Part shown: positions 25,070-34,621 of the stretch, one piece after another
Layout of the letters: the number at the start of each line of letters is the position of its first letter
How positions within the stretch are numbered: position 1 is the stretch's first letter
From: Merdimonas faecigallinarum
Lineage (GTDB): Bacteria > Bacillota > Clostridia > Lachnospirales > Lachnospiraceae
NCBI GenBank assembly: GCA_019119285.1
Contig: DWXJ01000011.1
Location: 1 to 64,000 of the forward strand
Direction: 5' to 3'
DNA length: 64,000 nt
Position numbers and translations under genes: made by a program
Notes under the pieces: model-generated
What the model saw: only the letters and a program-made list of their open reading frames with translations
Databases searched by the model: none
What the model was told of the DNA's origin: nothing

Positions 25070-26525
25070 GTAACTCCTCTAATACTTCTTTGATGAGAAC
25101 CCTGTCATCCATATCGTACTTGACGCCTTTGATCTCCTGATAGGTCTCATGCCCTTTTCCGGCCAGCACAATGATATCTCCCGGCTGTCCGTGCTCAATG
25201 GCATAACGGATGGCTTCCTTGCGGTCGCAGATATCAATATATTTTCCATCCGTCTTTTTCATACCTGTGATAATGTCATTGATAATATCCTGCGGTTCTT
25301 CGAATCGCGGGTTATCGGAAGTAATAATGGTAAAATCCGAAAGACGGCCGGACACTTCGCCCATCTCATATCGCCTGGTCCTGGAGCGGTTACCGCCGCA
25401 GCCAAAGATCGTCACGATCCGGCCCGGATTGTAATCTCGTAAAGTTTCCAGAAGACTTTCCAGACTCATGGCATTGTGGGCATAGTCGATCAGCATCGCG
25501 AACTCGTCGGATACCTTCACCATTTCTACCCGTCCTTTTACTTTCGCCTGCTTTAAGGCTGCCTGGATTTTTTCAACCGGCACGCCAAAATGACGGCACA
25601 CCGCGATGGCTGTCAGAGAATTATAAACGCTGAAATTGCCCGGAATGTCGATCTCCACGTCAAAGTCCATAAGACCTGTGACATGATAGGCAACCCCAAG
25701 ACAGCCCTGCTTTACAATATGCTGTACATTGGTCGCTCTAAGATCTGCTTCTTCGGAAAATCCAAAAGTCTCCACCTGGCAGGTGGCATTTTTGAATACG
25801 TCCTTATACCACTGGTCGTCCACATTTGCAATGCCAAGCTTACACTGGGTAAATAAAATCCCCTTGCACCGCTTGTAGTCTTCAAAATCTTTATGCTCGT
25901 TTGGTCCGATATGGTCTTCGCCCAGATTGGTGAAAATACCGATCTCGAATTGGATCCCGGCTGTCCGGTGCAGCATCAGGCCCTGTGAGGACACCTCCAT
26001 TACCACGCAATCGCAGCCCGCCTCTACCATCTGTGCAAAATACTGATGGATCGTATAAGACTCCGGGGTGGTGTTGTTGGCCGGAATGGATTTGTCGCCG
26101 ATGATCGCTTCAATGGTCCCGATCAGCCCAACTTTATAGCCTGCCCCCTCCAGGATGGATTTTACCATATAGGTGGTCGTGGTCTTGCCCTTGGTACCGG
26201 TGATGCCGATGACTTTAAGCTTCTTTGCCGGATAATCGAAATAGGCCGCGGACATCAGCGCCAGCGCATACCGGGTGTCGTCCACATGGATCACAGTCAG
26301 GCCTTCCGGCGCATCCACCGGGCGCTCCACAATCACGGCCGCAGCGCCCTTTGCTGCCACGTCCTCTATATATTCATGGCCGTCTGACACAGCTCCGCTG
26401 ATGCAGACGAACACACTTCCTTCTGTCACCTTTCTGGAATCATTGATCAGTTCTGTGACTTCGATCTGGTCGCTCCCCTGTCTGACCTCATATTCTAAAC
26501 ATTCCAGCAGTTTGGTTAATTTCAT
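25059..26525 (-). CDS. murE: UDP-MurNAc-L-Ala-D-Glu: meso-diaminopimelate ligase
   Basis: Adds the third residue of the peptidoglycan stem peptide. The 488-residue Mur ligase has the ATP motif GITGTKGKTTTTYM, HRTAGIQFEIGIFTNLGEDH in the central domain and DNPR in ITSDNPRFEEP, the motif linked to meso-DAP rather than lysine specificity. The start at 26525 has a GGGAGG box. It is the first gene of the priA-def-fmt series; the promoter at 26600-26627 likely drives it. Confidence 0.95.
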   Translation of the reverse strand: MKLTKLLECLEYEVRQGSDQIEVTELINDSRKVTEGSVFVCISGAVSDGHEYIEDVAAKGAAAVIVERPVDAPEGLTVIHVDDTRYALALMSAAYFDYPAKKLKVIGITGTKGKTTTTYMVKSILEGAGYKVGLIGTIEAIIGDKSIPANNTTPESYTIHQYFAQMVEAGCDCVVMEVSSQGLMLHRTAGIQFEIGIFTNLGEDHIGPNEHKDFEDYKRCKGILFTQCKLGIANVDDQWYKDVFKNATCQVETFGFSEEADLRATNVQHIVKQGCLGVAYHVTGLMDFDVEIDIPGNFSVYNSLTAIAVCRHFGVPVEKIQAALKQAKVKGRVEMVKVSDEFAMLIDYAHNAMSLESLLETLRDYNPGRIVTIFGCGGNRSRTRRYEMGEVSGRLSDFTIITSDNPRFEEPQDIINDIITGMKKTDGKYIDICDRKEAIRYAIEHGQPGDIIVLAGKGHETYQEIKGVKYDMDDRVLIKEVLEELHVR

Positions 26526-26599
26526 ATGATTGCCTCCCAGTTTTCATTTACTCATTGTAATAAGAATTCCTAATCTCAGGCCATAATGACCATATTCTC

Positions 26600-26627
26600 A
26601 TTATATCATCAATTTAGTATACCGCAA
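26600..26627 (-). promoter_or_regulatory. Promoter of murE-priA-def-fmt series
   Basis: The minus strand reads TTGCGG (26622-26627), 16 bp, TATAAT (26600-26605), and the -10 is extended by TGA. It is back to back with the pepT promoter. Confidence 0.65.
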
Positions 26628-26638
26628 AGACAAATTTG

Positions 26639-26647
26639 TGCTATAGT
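26639..26647 (+). promoter_or_regulatory. Extended -10 promoter of pepT
   Basis: TGCTATAGT, an extended -10 element, stands about 60 bp before the pepT start; the -35 is weak. Confidence 0.5.
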
Positions 26648-26706
26648 ATAGGAGGACAATTACTACAGTAAACTGTAGCAAAAACAAAGCAAAGGGGAAT
26701 CCTAAC

Positions 26707-27921
26707 ATGAAAGCTTATGAAAGACTTCTGAAGTACGTTGTAGTACGTACACCAAGCGACGAGAACAGCGAAACTGTTCCCTCTTCCCAGTGTCAGTTTG
26801 ACCTGGCAAAAATCCTGAAAGAAGAGATGGAAGAACTGGGCTTACGTGATGTGGTGCTGGACGATCAGTGTTATCTGTACGGCAAGCTCCCGGCGACACC
26901 CGGATACGAAGACAAGACCTCCATCGGCTTTATCGCCCACATGGACACGGTATCCGACTTCTGTGACCAGGACATTCATCCGGTGATCACAGAAAATTAT
27001 AACGGAGAAGATCTTCCTCTGGGCGACAGCGGCCTTGTTCTCAGCACAGAGACCTTCCCGCACTTAAAGGATCTGAAGGGCAGAACCCTTATCACCACCG
27101 ACGGACATACCGTTCTTGGCGCCGATGACAAGGCCGGAATCGCTGAGATCCTGACCCTCATCGAGTACCTGAACGAAACAGGAATGCCTCACGGACCTAT
27201 TTCCGTAGCATTTACTCCAGACGAAGAGATCGGAACCGGCGCCTCACATTTCAATGTAGAACAGTTCGGCGCAAAATACGGTTACACTCTGGACGGCGAT
27301 ACCGAAGGCGAGATCCAGTATGAGAACTTCAACGCCTGCAAGGCTGACTTCGAGATCACCGGCTTCAGCGTTCATCCCGGATCCTCCAAGGATACCATGA
27401 TCAACGCCTGCCTGGTAGCAATGGAGATCAACCAGATGCTTCCCGGTTGCGAGACCCCCCGCGGAACCGAAGGATACGAAGGCTTCTTCCATCTGACCTC
27501 CATGTCCGGCGACTGCGGACACGCAGAACTTCATTACTTCGTCCGCGACCATGACGGCCACATGTTTGAATCACGGAAAAAGACCCTGCAGCTCATCGAA
27601 AAAGATCTGAATGAAAAGTGGGGCGAGGGAACCGTCAAACTGACCATCACCGAACAGTATCAGAACATGGCTGTTATCATCAAAGACTGCATGCACCTGA
27701 TCGAAAACGCAAAAACCGCATGCGAAAACGCAGACGTGACTCCGCTGATCCTTCCGATCCGCGGCGGTACAGACGGCTGCCAGTTAAGTTTCAAAGGCCT
27801 GCCCTGCCCGAACCTGGGCACCGGCGGACACGCCTACCACGGGCCTTACGAGCACATTACCGTAGAAGGAATGGACAAGGCCGTAGACGTATTGATCGAG
27901 TTAGTAAAGCTTTACGCGTAA
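26707..27921 (+). CDS. pepT: Peptidase T (tripeptide aminopeptidase)
   Basis: Cytoplasmic M20B metallopeptidase that cleaves the N-terminal residue of tripeptides. The 404-residue product shows zinc-ligand blocks GFIAHMDTVSDF, LGADDKAGIAE, FTPDEEIGTGASHF and RGGTDGCQLSFKGLPCPNLG, and a final HGPYEHITVEGM. AAAGGGGAAT precedes the ATG. Its base composition is a little more GC-rich at third positions than its neighbours, as for a well expressed gene. The TAA stop directly abuts the family B element at 27922. Confidence 0.96.
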   Translation: MKAYERLLKYVVVRTPSDENSETVPSSQCQFDLAKILKEEMEELGLRDVVLDDQCYLYGKLPATPGYEDKTSIGFIAHMDTVSDFCDQDIHPVITENYNGEDLPLGDSGLVLSTETFPHLKDLKGRTLITTDGHTVLGADDKAGIAEILTLIEYLNETGMPHGPISVAFTPDEEIGTGASHFNVEQFGAKYGYTLDGDTEGEIQYENFNACKADFEITGFSVHPGSSKDTMINACLVAMEINQMLPGCETPRGTEGYEGFFHLTSMSGDCGHAELHYFVRDHDGHMFESRKKTLQLIEKDLNEKWGEGTVKLTITEQYQNMAVIIKDCMHLIENAKTACENADVTPLILPIRGGTDGCQLSFKGLPCPNLGTGGHAYHGPYEHITVEGMDKAVDVLIELVKLYA

Positions 27922-28005
27922 CAATTTGGGACGTAGACCTTTTGCAAAGGTCTACGTCCCAAATTGCGTTTTACCCTGTACCTAATTGAATTTTACCCTG
28001 TACCC
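27922..28005. repeat. Palindromic element, family B, copy 1
   Basis: A 45-bp palindrome (27922-27966; arms GGGACGTAGACC and its complement, plus CAATTT/AAATTG outside) is followed by two direct copies of TTTTACCCTGTACC (27969-27982 and 27991-28004, 22-bp period). It starts one base after the pepT stop. The second repeat supplies the stop of the convergent GNAT gene. Confidence 0.9.
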
Positions 28006-28529
28006 GACAGATCAATCCAATATCTTTGAATCCATTTTCCGTCCTTCTTAATCTCATTTTCCAGAACTCCGCCATTGCGGATGATAGATTTTGCAGATCC
28101 CGTATTTTCTTTGTCACATACCAACAGAACCCTGTCAATCCCCAATTCTTTACATTTTTCCAGAGAAAGGCCTATCATTTTTGTAGCATATCCTTTGCGC
28201 CTTTCACTGGGGCGCACACCATCTCCTATATGACCTCCGGTTTCCCGTAGCGATTCGTTTAGATAATGACGAATGTTTACGGCACCTATCATAAGATTTC
28301 TTGTTTCGTCATAACAGAAATAGGTAGTGCCCGGCACGTAACCTTCGGGAAGAACCGGATTGTTTATACCTTTCATGTACACTTCGAAATCTGAATGATC
28401 ATCTTCAAAAATCGCTCTGGGAGATTGATTCGCTTCCGGGTGAGCTTCATTATATGCTTTCCACTCATCCAGCATTTCTTTGATCTGTTCTTGATATTTC
28501 ATAGATACTTTGACTAATTTTACTGCCAT
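27993..28529 (-). CDS. GNAT family N-acetyltransferase
   Basis: Acetyl-CoA dependent acetyltransferase of 178 residues. The start MAVKLVKVS (ATG at 28529) has a GGGGGAGAAG box. Motif A is GVRPSERRKGYATKMIGLSL, with the acetyl-CoA loop RRKGYA, followed by VLLVCDKENTGSAKSIIRNG. The final residues SGTG and the stop come from the repeat GGGTACAGGGTAA of element B1. It overlaps the EamA gene by 10 bp. Acceptor substrate unknown. Confidence 0.85.
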   Translation of the reverse strand: MAVKLVKVSMKYQEQIKEMLDEWKAYNEAHPEANQSPRAIFEDDHSDFEVYMKGINNPVLPEGYVPGTTYFCYDETRNLMIGAVNIRHYLNESLRETGGHIGDGVRPSERRKGYATKMIGLSLEKCKELGIDRVLLVCDKENTGSAKSIIRNGGVLENEIKKDGKWIQRYWIDLSGTG

Positions 28530-29443
28530 TCTTCTCCCCCTTCTCTTTTTTCCGTATTTCCCATTTCCTTCTTTTCCCCTTCCGACAGGAACAGCCCGGC
28601 CAGCGTAAGAAGCGTGCCGGCCCCGGTCATCCAGGTAACCGGTTCTTTCAGAACCAGTGCAGAGGTCAGCACCGTAACCACCGGGATCATATAAATATAA
28701 ATGCTGGTTTTGATCGCGCCCAGCACCTTCACGGAGTAATTCCACGTGACAAAGCAAAGCGCCGACGCACCCAGGCCCAGAAACAAGAGATTTCCTATGG
28801 AAACGGGATGGAAAAAGCGTTCCGTATCCATCTGGAATCCGGACAGGCAAAGTGCAGGGATCATAAACAGGATTCCGTAGAAAAAGGTTCTTCTGGTCGT
28901 CAGGATCGTAGAAAATCCGTACCCGCTGATTTTCCTTGTAAATGTAGAATAGCACCCCCACATCAGAGCCGCCATAAGGGCAAGAAAATCTCCCGTCAGA
29001 TTCAGCTTCATCGCCGCTCCGTTAAAGCTGATCAGGGCAATCCCGGCCATCGCCACAACAAATCCCAGGAAAAACCGGGCATGAAGTTTCTCTTCCTTTA
29101 AAATGATACGGGAAAGTATGGCAGTGAAAAACGGGCTTACCGAAACGATAACGCCCACATTGGACGCCATGGTGTAAGTCAGCGCGATATTTTCCATCAA
29201 ATAATACAGGCAGACGCCGCAAAGACCCGCCGCCGCAAAAGTCAGTTCCTGGCGCCGGGAGGCTTTCTCCATTTTCCGCGAGGCCGCAAGATACAGCGCC
29301 GCAAAGCCCATAACAAACCGCAGAAATAATATTTCCACAGGTGCAAAATCAGCCAGAAGCACTTTTGTCGATATAAATGTTGTTCCCCAGATCAGAACCG
29401 TGACCAGCGCGGAAAAATGCCCGCCCAGTTGTTTCCGTTCCAT
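28520..29443 (-). CDS. EamA/DMT family transporter
   Basis: Drug/metabolite transporter superfamily permease, 307 residues, with ten hydrophobic segments in two EamA repeats (N-terminal repeat LVTVLIWGTTFISTKVLL; second repeat GDFLALMAALMWGCYSTFTR). I chose the ATG at 29443 (MERKQLGG) because GAGGAAGG precedes it; an in-frame ATG six codons upstream has no such box. Substrate unknown. Forms a two-gene unit with the GNAT gene. Confidence 0.85.
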   Translation of the reverse strand: MERKQLGGHFSALVTVLIWGTTFISTKVLLADFAPVEILFLRFVMGFAALYLAASRKMEKASRRQELTFAAAGLCGVCLYYLMENIALTYTMASNVGVIVSVSPFFTAILSRIILKEEKLHARFFLGFVVAMAGIALISFNGAAMKLNLTGDFLALMAALMWGCYSTFTRKISGYGFSTILTTRRTFFYGILFMIPALCLSGFQMDTERFFHPVSIGNLLFLGLGASALCFVTWNYSVKVLGAIKTSIYIYMIPVVTVLTSALVLKEPVTWMTGAGTLLTLAGLFLSEGEKKEMGNTEKREGGEEWQ

Positions 29444-29581
29444 GCCTGCCACCTTCCTCATTCATTCACTGTCTTTTATTGTAGCAGAAGCCGCAGGCAA
29501 ATTCCAGCAAAGATCCCCAGCGGCCTCTGTCTGCCGCACTTCTTCCGCAGCCAAATTTCTCCGTCCGCGGCCACCGAAATA

Positions 29582-29590
29582 TGGTAAAAT
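29582..29590 (+). promoter_or_regulatory. Possible extended -10 promoter of mtnA
   Basis: TGGTAAAAT fits an extended -10 element 40 bp before the mtnA start; there is no clear -35. Confidence 0.35.
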
Positions 29591-29629
29591 GATAGGCAGA
29601 ACAAGCAGAGCAAGTGCAAGGAGGAGATT

Positions 29630-30706
29630 ATGAGCCAACTAACCGAAATCACCCACACGCAAAGCGTACGATTAAGCGATGATGAGAACGCCGTTATCAT
29701 CATTGACCAGACCAGGCTTCCCGGGCATCTGGAATATCTGTGTCTTTCCTCCGCCGGGGAAATCTGGGACGCCATCCATTCGCTGAAGGTCCGCGGCGCG
29801 CCGGCCATCGGCATCTGCGCAGGCTACGGGATCTACTGCCTGGCAAAGCAGATCCGCGCCGCTGATTTCAAAGAATTTCTGCAAAAATTTCATGAACAGA
29901 AGGAATATCTGAATTCTTCCCGGCCAACTGCCGTCAACTTAAGCTGGGCCCTGAACCGCATGGAAGGCGTTGTCACTGCAAATGCCGGCCGGTCCCCGGA
30001 AGAAATCCTCCCTCTTTTAAAAGCCGAATGCGTGGCAATCCACCAGGAAGACATCCGAATGTGCACCGCCATTTCCGAATACGGACTTTCCCTTTTAAAG
30101 GACGGCGACGGCATCCTGACCCACTGTAACGCCGGCCCTCTCGCCACCTCCCGGTACGGCACCGGACAGGGCCCGCTTTTTCTCGCAAAAGAAAGAGGCA
30201 TGCATTTGAAAGTATTTGCAGACGAGACAAGGCCGCTCCTCCAGGGCGCACGGCTTACCGCCTACGAACTAAGCCGCGCCGGAATTGATGTCACCCTGAT
30301 CTGCGATAACATGGCCGGCATGGTTATGAAAAACGGGTGGGTACAGGCCTGTATGGTAGGCTGCGACCGGGTAGCCGCCAATGGCGATGTTGCCAACAAG
30401 ATCGGCACCAGCAGCGTGGCGGTACTGGCACATTACTACCACATTCCCTTCTACGTACTCGGCCCCACTTCCACCATCGACATGGCCTGCAAAACCGGCA
30501 GCGAGATCCAGATCGAACAGCGCGATCCCGATGAAATCCGGGAAATGTTTTATCAGGAACCCATGGCCCCGAAGGGAGTCAATTGCTACAATCCCGCTTT
30601 TGACGTAACAGACCACAGCCTGATCACTGCCATCATCACAGAAAAAGGCATCTGCTACCCGCCCTTCACCGACAGTCTGGCCGCGCAAATGCAATTTGGG
30701 ACGTAG
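29630..30706 (+). CDS. mtnA: S-methyl-5-thioribose-1-phosphate isomerase
   Basis: Converts methylthioribose-1-P to methylthioribulose-1-P in methionine salvage. The 358-residue product has IIDQTRLPGHLEYL, VRGAPAIGICAGYG, the catalytic Cys in THCNAGPLATSRYGTGQGP and the catalytic Asp in LICDNMAGMVM. A close relative is ribose-1,5-bisphosphate isomerase, which cannot be excluded because no other salvage gene is nearby. GGAGGAG precedes the ATG. Its last residues, QFGT and TAG stop, lie in the left arm of element B2. Confidence 0.88.
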   Translation: MSQLTEITHTQSVRLSDDENAVIIIDQTRLPGHLEYLCLSSAGEIWDAIHSLKVRGAPAIGICAGYGIYCLAKQIRAADFKEFLQKFHEQKEYLNSSRPTAVNLSWALNRMEGVVTANAGRSPEEILPLLKAECVAIHQEDIRMCTAISEYGLSLLKDGDGILTHCNAGPLATSRYGTGQGPLFLAKERGMHLKVFADETRPLLQGARLTAYELSRAGIDVTLICDNMAGMVMKNGWVQACMVGCDRVAANGDVANKIGTSSVAVLAHYYHIPFYVLGPTSTIDMACKTGSEIQIEQRDPDEIREMFYQEPMAPKGVNCYNPAFDVTDHSLITAIITEKGICYPPFTDSLAAQMQFGT

Positions 30707-30776
30707 ACCTTTTGCAAAGGTCTACGTCCCAAATTGCGTTTTGCCCTGTACCTAATTGAATTTTACCCTGTACCCG
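30691..30776. repeat. Palindromic element, family B, copy 2
   Basis: Palindrome 30691-30737 with arms GCAATTTGGGACGTAGACC and complement, and a tail of two TTTT(A/G)CCCTGTACC repeats to 30776. It supplies the TAG stop of mtnA (30704-30706), and its other end touches the galT stop codon at 30777. Confidence 0.9.
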
Positions 30777-32282
30777 TTACAATTTTTCCACAAATCTCAT
30801 AAAGGCTTTTCTGCCTTCTTCCGTGCATTTGTACACGCCTGCGTCCTCCAGTACGTGAACAAATGTCTGTCCGACTTCTTCTTTCAGAATGTCCATTACG
30901 TTTTCTCTGGTGATGTTTTCATATTTTGGCAGGAAGGCTTCTGTCCAGGCCGCATGTTTTTCGATCTTTTCATTGCTGCGGATGTCTTTTCCTTCTACCA
31001 GATAATCAGCCAGGATCTCCAGCTCTTCTTTCAGTCTGGCCGGCAGCACCGCCAGGCCCATGACTTCAATGAGGCCGATGTTTTCTTTTTTGATATTGTG
31101 GTACTGTGCATGTGGATGGTACACGCCCAGCGGATGCTCTTCAGTGGTAATGTTGTTCCTAAGTGTCAGGTCCAGTTCGTATATATCTCCTACTTTTCTG
31201 GCGATCGGTGTGATGGTGTTGTGAGGCTCTCCGTCTGTCTCAGCGTAAATGAACGCCGCTTCGTCGGTGTAGTCTCTCCACACGCCCAGGATATGGTCTG
31301 CCAGGTCGATGAGCCGTTTTTCGTCCTTATGGCGGATCCGCAGCACGGACAGCGGCCATTTTACAATCCCGGCTTCTACGTCTTCATACCCGGGAATGGT
31401 AACCGCCTTTTCCATAGGTGCCTTTGCCATGGCAAAGGTGTAATGTCCGCCCTGGAAATGATCATGGCTTAGGATCGAACCGCCTACGATGGGCAGATCT
31501 GCATTGGATCCCAGAAAATAATGGGGGAACTGTTTTACAAAGTCAAATAATTTGGTAAATGCAGCTCTGTCGATTTTCATCGGGATATGTTCGCCGTTAA
31601 ATACGATGCAATGCTCATTGTAGTATACATAAGGAGAATACTGGAATCCCCATTTCCCTCCGTTGATGGTAATAGGGATGATCCGGTGATTTTCTCTTGC
31701 GGGATGATCCAGTCTTCCCGCATACCCTTCATTTTCCATGCACAGCTGGCACTTTGGATAGCTGCTGTTTTTCGCGTTTTTCGCCGCAGCGATGGCCTTC
31801 GGGTCCTTCTCCGGCTTGGACAGGTTGATGGTGATGTCGATCTCTCCGTAAGGAGAATCCACTTTCCATTTCATGTCCTTCTTTACCCGGTACCTGCGGA
31901 TGTAATCGCTGTCCCGGCTGAACTTGTAGTAAAATTCTGTCGCTTCCTCCGGAGAATGTGCGTAATGCTCCCAGAACTCTTTTTGCACCTGGGCCGGACG
32001 GGGCATCAGGCAGTTCATGATCTTGGTGTCAAACAGATCCCGGTAGCCGATGCTGTCCTCGATGATCCCGCGTTTTACCGCCTCGTCAAGAAGCTCCGCC
32101 AGCACCTGCTCCAGGCCGCATCCTTCCTCGTCGATCACGATCTCCTCTGCCTCCACGTCTTCATAGCTGTCCTCGTGAAACATTTCCAGCAGAAGATTGA
32201 TCGTGTAGATCCTCTCACACTCCGGAGTCAGTCCGGTGCGGATCCCGTATTCTACTAATTTCTTGATATTTTCATACAACAT
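30777..32282 (-). CDS. galT: UDP-glucose-hexose-1-phosphate uridylyltransferase (class II)
   Basis: Leloir pathway enzyme that exchanges UMP between UDP-glucose and galactose-1-P. The 501-residue length and motif GGSILSHDHFQGGHYTFAMA identify the Gram-positive class II type. NENHRIIPIT-like substrate residues appear as HPARENHRIIPI. It follows galK by 19 bp in a galK-galT operon; galE and galM are not in the window. Confidence 0.95.
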   Translation of the reverse strand: MLYENIKKLVEYGIRTGLTPECERIYTINLLLEMFHEDSYEDVEAEEIVIDEEGCGLEQVLAELLDEAVKRGIIEDSIGYRDLFDTKIMNCLMPRPAQVQKEFWEHYAHSPEEATEFYYKFSRDSDYIRRYRVKKDMKWKVDSPYGEIDITINLSKPEKDPKAIAAAKNAKNSSYPKCQLCMENEGYAGRLDHPARENHRIIPITINGGKWGFQYSPYVYYNEHCIVFNGEHIPMKIDRAAFTKLFDFVKQFPHYFLGSNADLPIVGGSILSHDHFQGGHYTFAMAKAPMEKAVTIPGYEDVEAGIVKWPLSVLRIRHKDEKRLIDLADHILGVWRDYTDEAAFIYAETDGEPHNTITPIARKVGDIYELDLTLRNNITTEEHPLGVYHPHAQYHNIKKENIGLIEVMGLAVLPARLKEELEILADYLVEGKDIRSNEKIEKHAAWTEAFLPKYENITRENVMDILKEEVGQTFVHVLEDAGVYKCTEEGRKAFMRFVEKL

Positions 32283-32301
32283 TTTTTATGTCCCCCTGTT
32301 T

Positions 32302-33474
32302 CTACTGCTCCAGCTTTCTCGCGCCGTCGCCGATGTCTACCACATAAAATTCCGCCTCGTGGCCCACCTTTTCCTGGTAAGCCTTTCCAATGCTGTCGAT
32401 AAACTCGTCCACCGTGTCATTCTTTACGATGCTGACGGTGCAGCCGCCAAATCCGCCGCCTGTGATCCGGGATCCTACCACGCCCGGCATAGCCTGCGCC
32501 AGATCCACCAGGATATCAATCTCCTCGCAGGATACTTCGTAATCCTCACGGAGAGATTTGTGGGAAGCGTTCATCAGCTTTCCAAACAGTTCTACATCGT
32601 TGTTCTTCAGTGCCTCTACCGCGCGGATGGTCCGCTGGTTCTCATAAACCGCGTGTTTTGCCCGTTTCTGACGTACCGGATCTTTGATGGCGTTCTTGTG
32701 CATCTCGAACTCCTCTTCCGTCAGATCTCCCAGCGTCTGGATCTCTACCGCCTGCTGCAGCTCATGAAGCGCAGTCTCGCACTCCTGTCTTCTGTCATTA
32801 TAGGCGGAGTCTACCAGGCTGTGCTTTACCTTGCTGTTGGTGATCACGATCTTGGCGTCCTTTAAGATCACCGGCGCGTATTCATATTTCAGCGTATTGG
32901 TATCCAGGAAAATGGCATGATCTTTCTTGCCCATGGCGCTGGCAAACTGATCCATAATGCCGCAGTTGCAGCCGTTGAAATTATTTTCGGAATCCTGTCC
33001 GATCAGGGCCACGTCCACCATGCTCACCTGGTTAAATCCAAATGTATCTTTTAAAATGATGCCGGTAAGCACTTCCAGAGACGCAGAAGAGGACAGTCCG
33101 GATCCATTGGGGATATTTCCCCAGATCAGAATATCCATTCCGTGATCCAGATGATACCCTCTCTTCTCAAACGCCCACATCACTCCCTTGGGATAGTTGG
33201 TCCAGGATGCTTCCTTGTGGGGAACCAGGTCGTCCAGGCTTGTCTCCACCACGCCCATCCTCTCAAAATTTACGGAATAAAACCGAAGGACGCGGTCCTC
33301 TCTCTCCCGGACCAGCCCGTAGGTTCCCAGTGTCAGCGCGCAGGGAAATACATGTCCTCCGTTATAATCTGTATGCTCGCCGATCAGATTGACTCTTCCG
33401 GGCGCAAAATAAGTGCGGATCTCGCCGCCCTCTCCGTATAATTTCTGGAATGTCTCCATCAGTTGTGTCATCAT
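32302..33474 (-). CDS. galK: Galactokinase
   Basis: GHMP kinase that phosphorylates galactose. Motif 1 is APGRVNLIGEHTDYNGGHVF, motif 2 is GNIPNGSGLSSSASLEV and motif 3 RITGGGFGGCTVSIV; the catalytic Asp lies in the CNCGIMDQFAS block. I place the start at 33474 because GGAGGAG lies 9 bp before it; another in-frame ATG eight codons upstream has no RBS. 390 residues. Promoter at 33520-33548. Confidence 0.95.
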   Translation of the reverse strand: MMTQLMETFQKLYGEGGEIRTYFAPGRVNLIGEHTDYNGGHVFPCALTLGTYGLVREREDRVLRFYSVNFERMGVVETSLDDLVPHKEASWTNYPKGVMWAFEKRGYHLDHGMDILIWGNIPNGSGLSSSASLEVLTGIILKDTFGFNQVSMVDVALIGQDSENNFNGCNCGIMDQFASAMGKKDHAIFLDTNTLKYEYAPVILKDAKIVITNSKVKHSLVDSAYNDRRQECETALHELQQAVEIQTLGDLTEEEFEMHKNAIKDPVRQKRAKHAVYENQRTIRAVEALKNNDVELFGKLMNASHKSLREDYEVSCEEIDILVDLAQAMPGVVGSRITGGGFGGCTVSIVKNDTVDEFIDSIGKAYQEKVGHEAEFYVVDIGDGARKLEQ

Positions 33475-33519
33475 GTTCCACTTCTCCTCCAATTCCATAA
33501 TTTCTCTATCTATTGTATG

Positions 33520-33548
33520 ATTATAATGAGATTCCGGAAGATTCTCAA
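33520..33548 (-). promoter_or_regulatory. Promoter of galKT
   Basis: The minus strand reads TTGAGA (33543-33548), 17 bp, TATAAT (33520-33525), about 45 bp before the galK start. I see no clear operator or cre site. Confidence 0.8.
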
Positions 33549-33598
33549 TAAAAATATCCCGGAAAAACAGAAAGATTTCTCCCGGACCCTGCCGGAAA

Positions 33599-34612
33599 TC
33601 ACGCCTGTGACAATTCCCGGTACAGCTTCATCGTCTCTTCATAGGAACGCATGCCGTCAGTGCCGTTGACCTGGGACAAAGAACAGGCTGCGCAGGCTGT
33701 CCCCAGAATCATAGACTCTTCAAGGGTCATGCCCTGATACGCGCCGTAAAGAATTCCGGAACAATATGCGTCTCCCGCGCCGTTGGTGCCTTTGATATAG
33801 CCTTCCGGCAGGTGCAGGCTGGGTACGCTGACAAAGGCATCTGTCTGGCAGTCATAGCCATAGCCGCATCTGGGGCAGTGGATCACCGCCCAGGTGGTGA
33901 CACCTTTTTCCTTCATTTTCTGCAAAGCCTCTTTTGCCCAGCTTTCTGTGGGTCCTTCTTCCGGCAGTTTCACTCCAGTGCCGGCTTCTGCCTCCACCTC
34001 ATTGATGGCACAGTAATCCGCATATTTCAGCGCAGCGCTGACGATCCCAGGCGCCCGGCTGCTCTGTTCCGAGACCATATCCACCGAAGTTTTCATCCCC
34101 CGCTCTCTGGCTGCGTGAAGGATCCTGGCCGCATGAGTGCCATACTCCGGATCCGGGCTGTCCGCCTTGTCCATCAAAAGCAGGTACTGCAGGTGGAAAA
34201 TCTCTGCGTCAATGGCTTCCCAGTCAATGTATTTTTCTTCATAAATATCCCCTGCGCCACCCTGGTAAAAGAATGTCCGCTGTTTGGTATCCTGGGCGTT
34301 CATCACATGGGTCACGGAACTGAATCCGTCTTTTGTCACCGTCAGATTGGCAAGGTCGATATTGGGGAACTCCTGAAGCTTTTCTCTCATCATCCGCCCC
34401 TGCGCGTCCTCTCCGATGATGCCGCTTAATTTTAAGGGAAGCTTCGGATCCAGTTTTGCCAGATCCAGGATGGTATTTCCGGTGCCTCCGATATAATATA
34501 CAATATCGCGGATCTTGGTGAGATTTCCCGGCGCCGGATAGGTGTCGATCTTATAAAATGTATCTGCGATCAGCGTTCCTGCGATCGCGATTCCCTTTTT
34601 CCCTTCCGCCAT
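33599..34612 (-). CDS. PfkB family carbohydrate kinase
   Basis: Ribokinase-type sugar kinase, 337 residues. The N-terminal block GIAIAGTLIADTFYKIDTYP and GGTGNTILDLAKLDP bind sugar; GTNGAGDAYCSGILYGAYQG carries the catalytic Asp and anion hole. ATG at 34612 is chosen (AGGTG box); an in-frame GTG three codons earlier is possible. It directly follows the ketose-bisphosphate aldolase gene, so it may make the bisphosphate that the aldolase splits. Exact sugar unknown. Confidence 0.88.
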   Translation of the reverse strand: MAEGKKGIAIAGTLIADTFYKIDTYPAPGNLTKIRDIVYYIGGTGNTILDLAKLDPKLPLKLSGIIGEDAQGRMMREKLQEFPNIDLANLTVTKDGFSSVTHVMNAQDTKQRTFFYQGGAGDIYEEKYIDWEAIDAEIFHLQYLLLMDKADSPDPEYGTHAARILHAARERGMKTSVDMVSEQSSRAPGIVSAALKYADYCAINEVEAEAGTGVKLPEEGPTESWAKEALQKMKEKGVTTWAVIHCPRCGYGYDCQTDAFVSVPSLHLPEGYIKGTNGAGDAYCSGILYGAYQGMTLEESMILGTACAACSLSQVNGTDGMRSYEETMKLYRELSQA

Positions 34613-34621
34613 CTTTTTCAC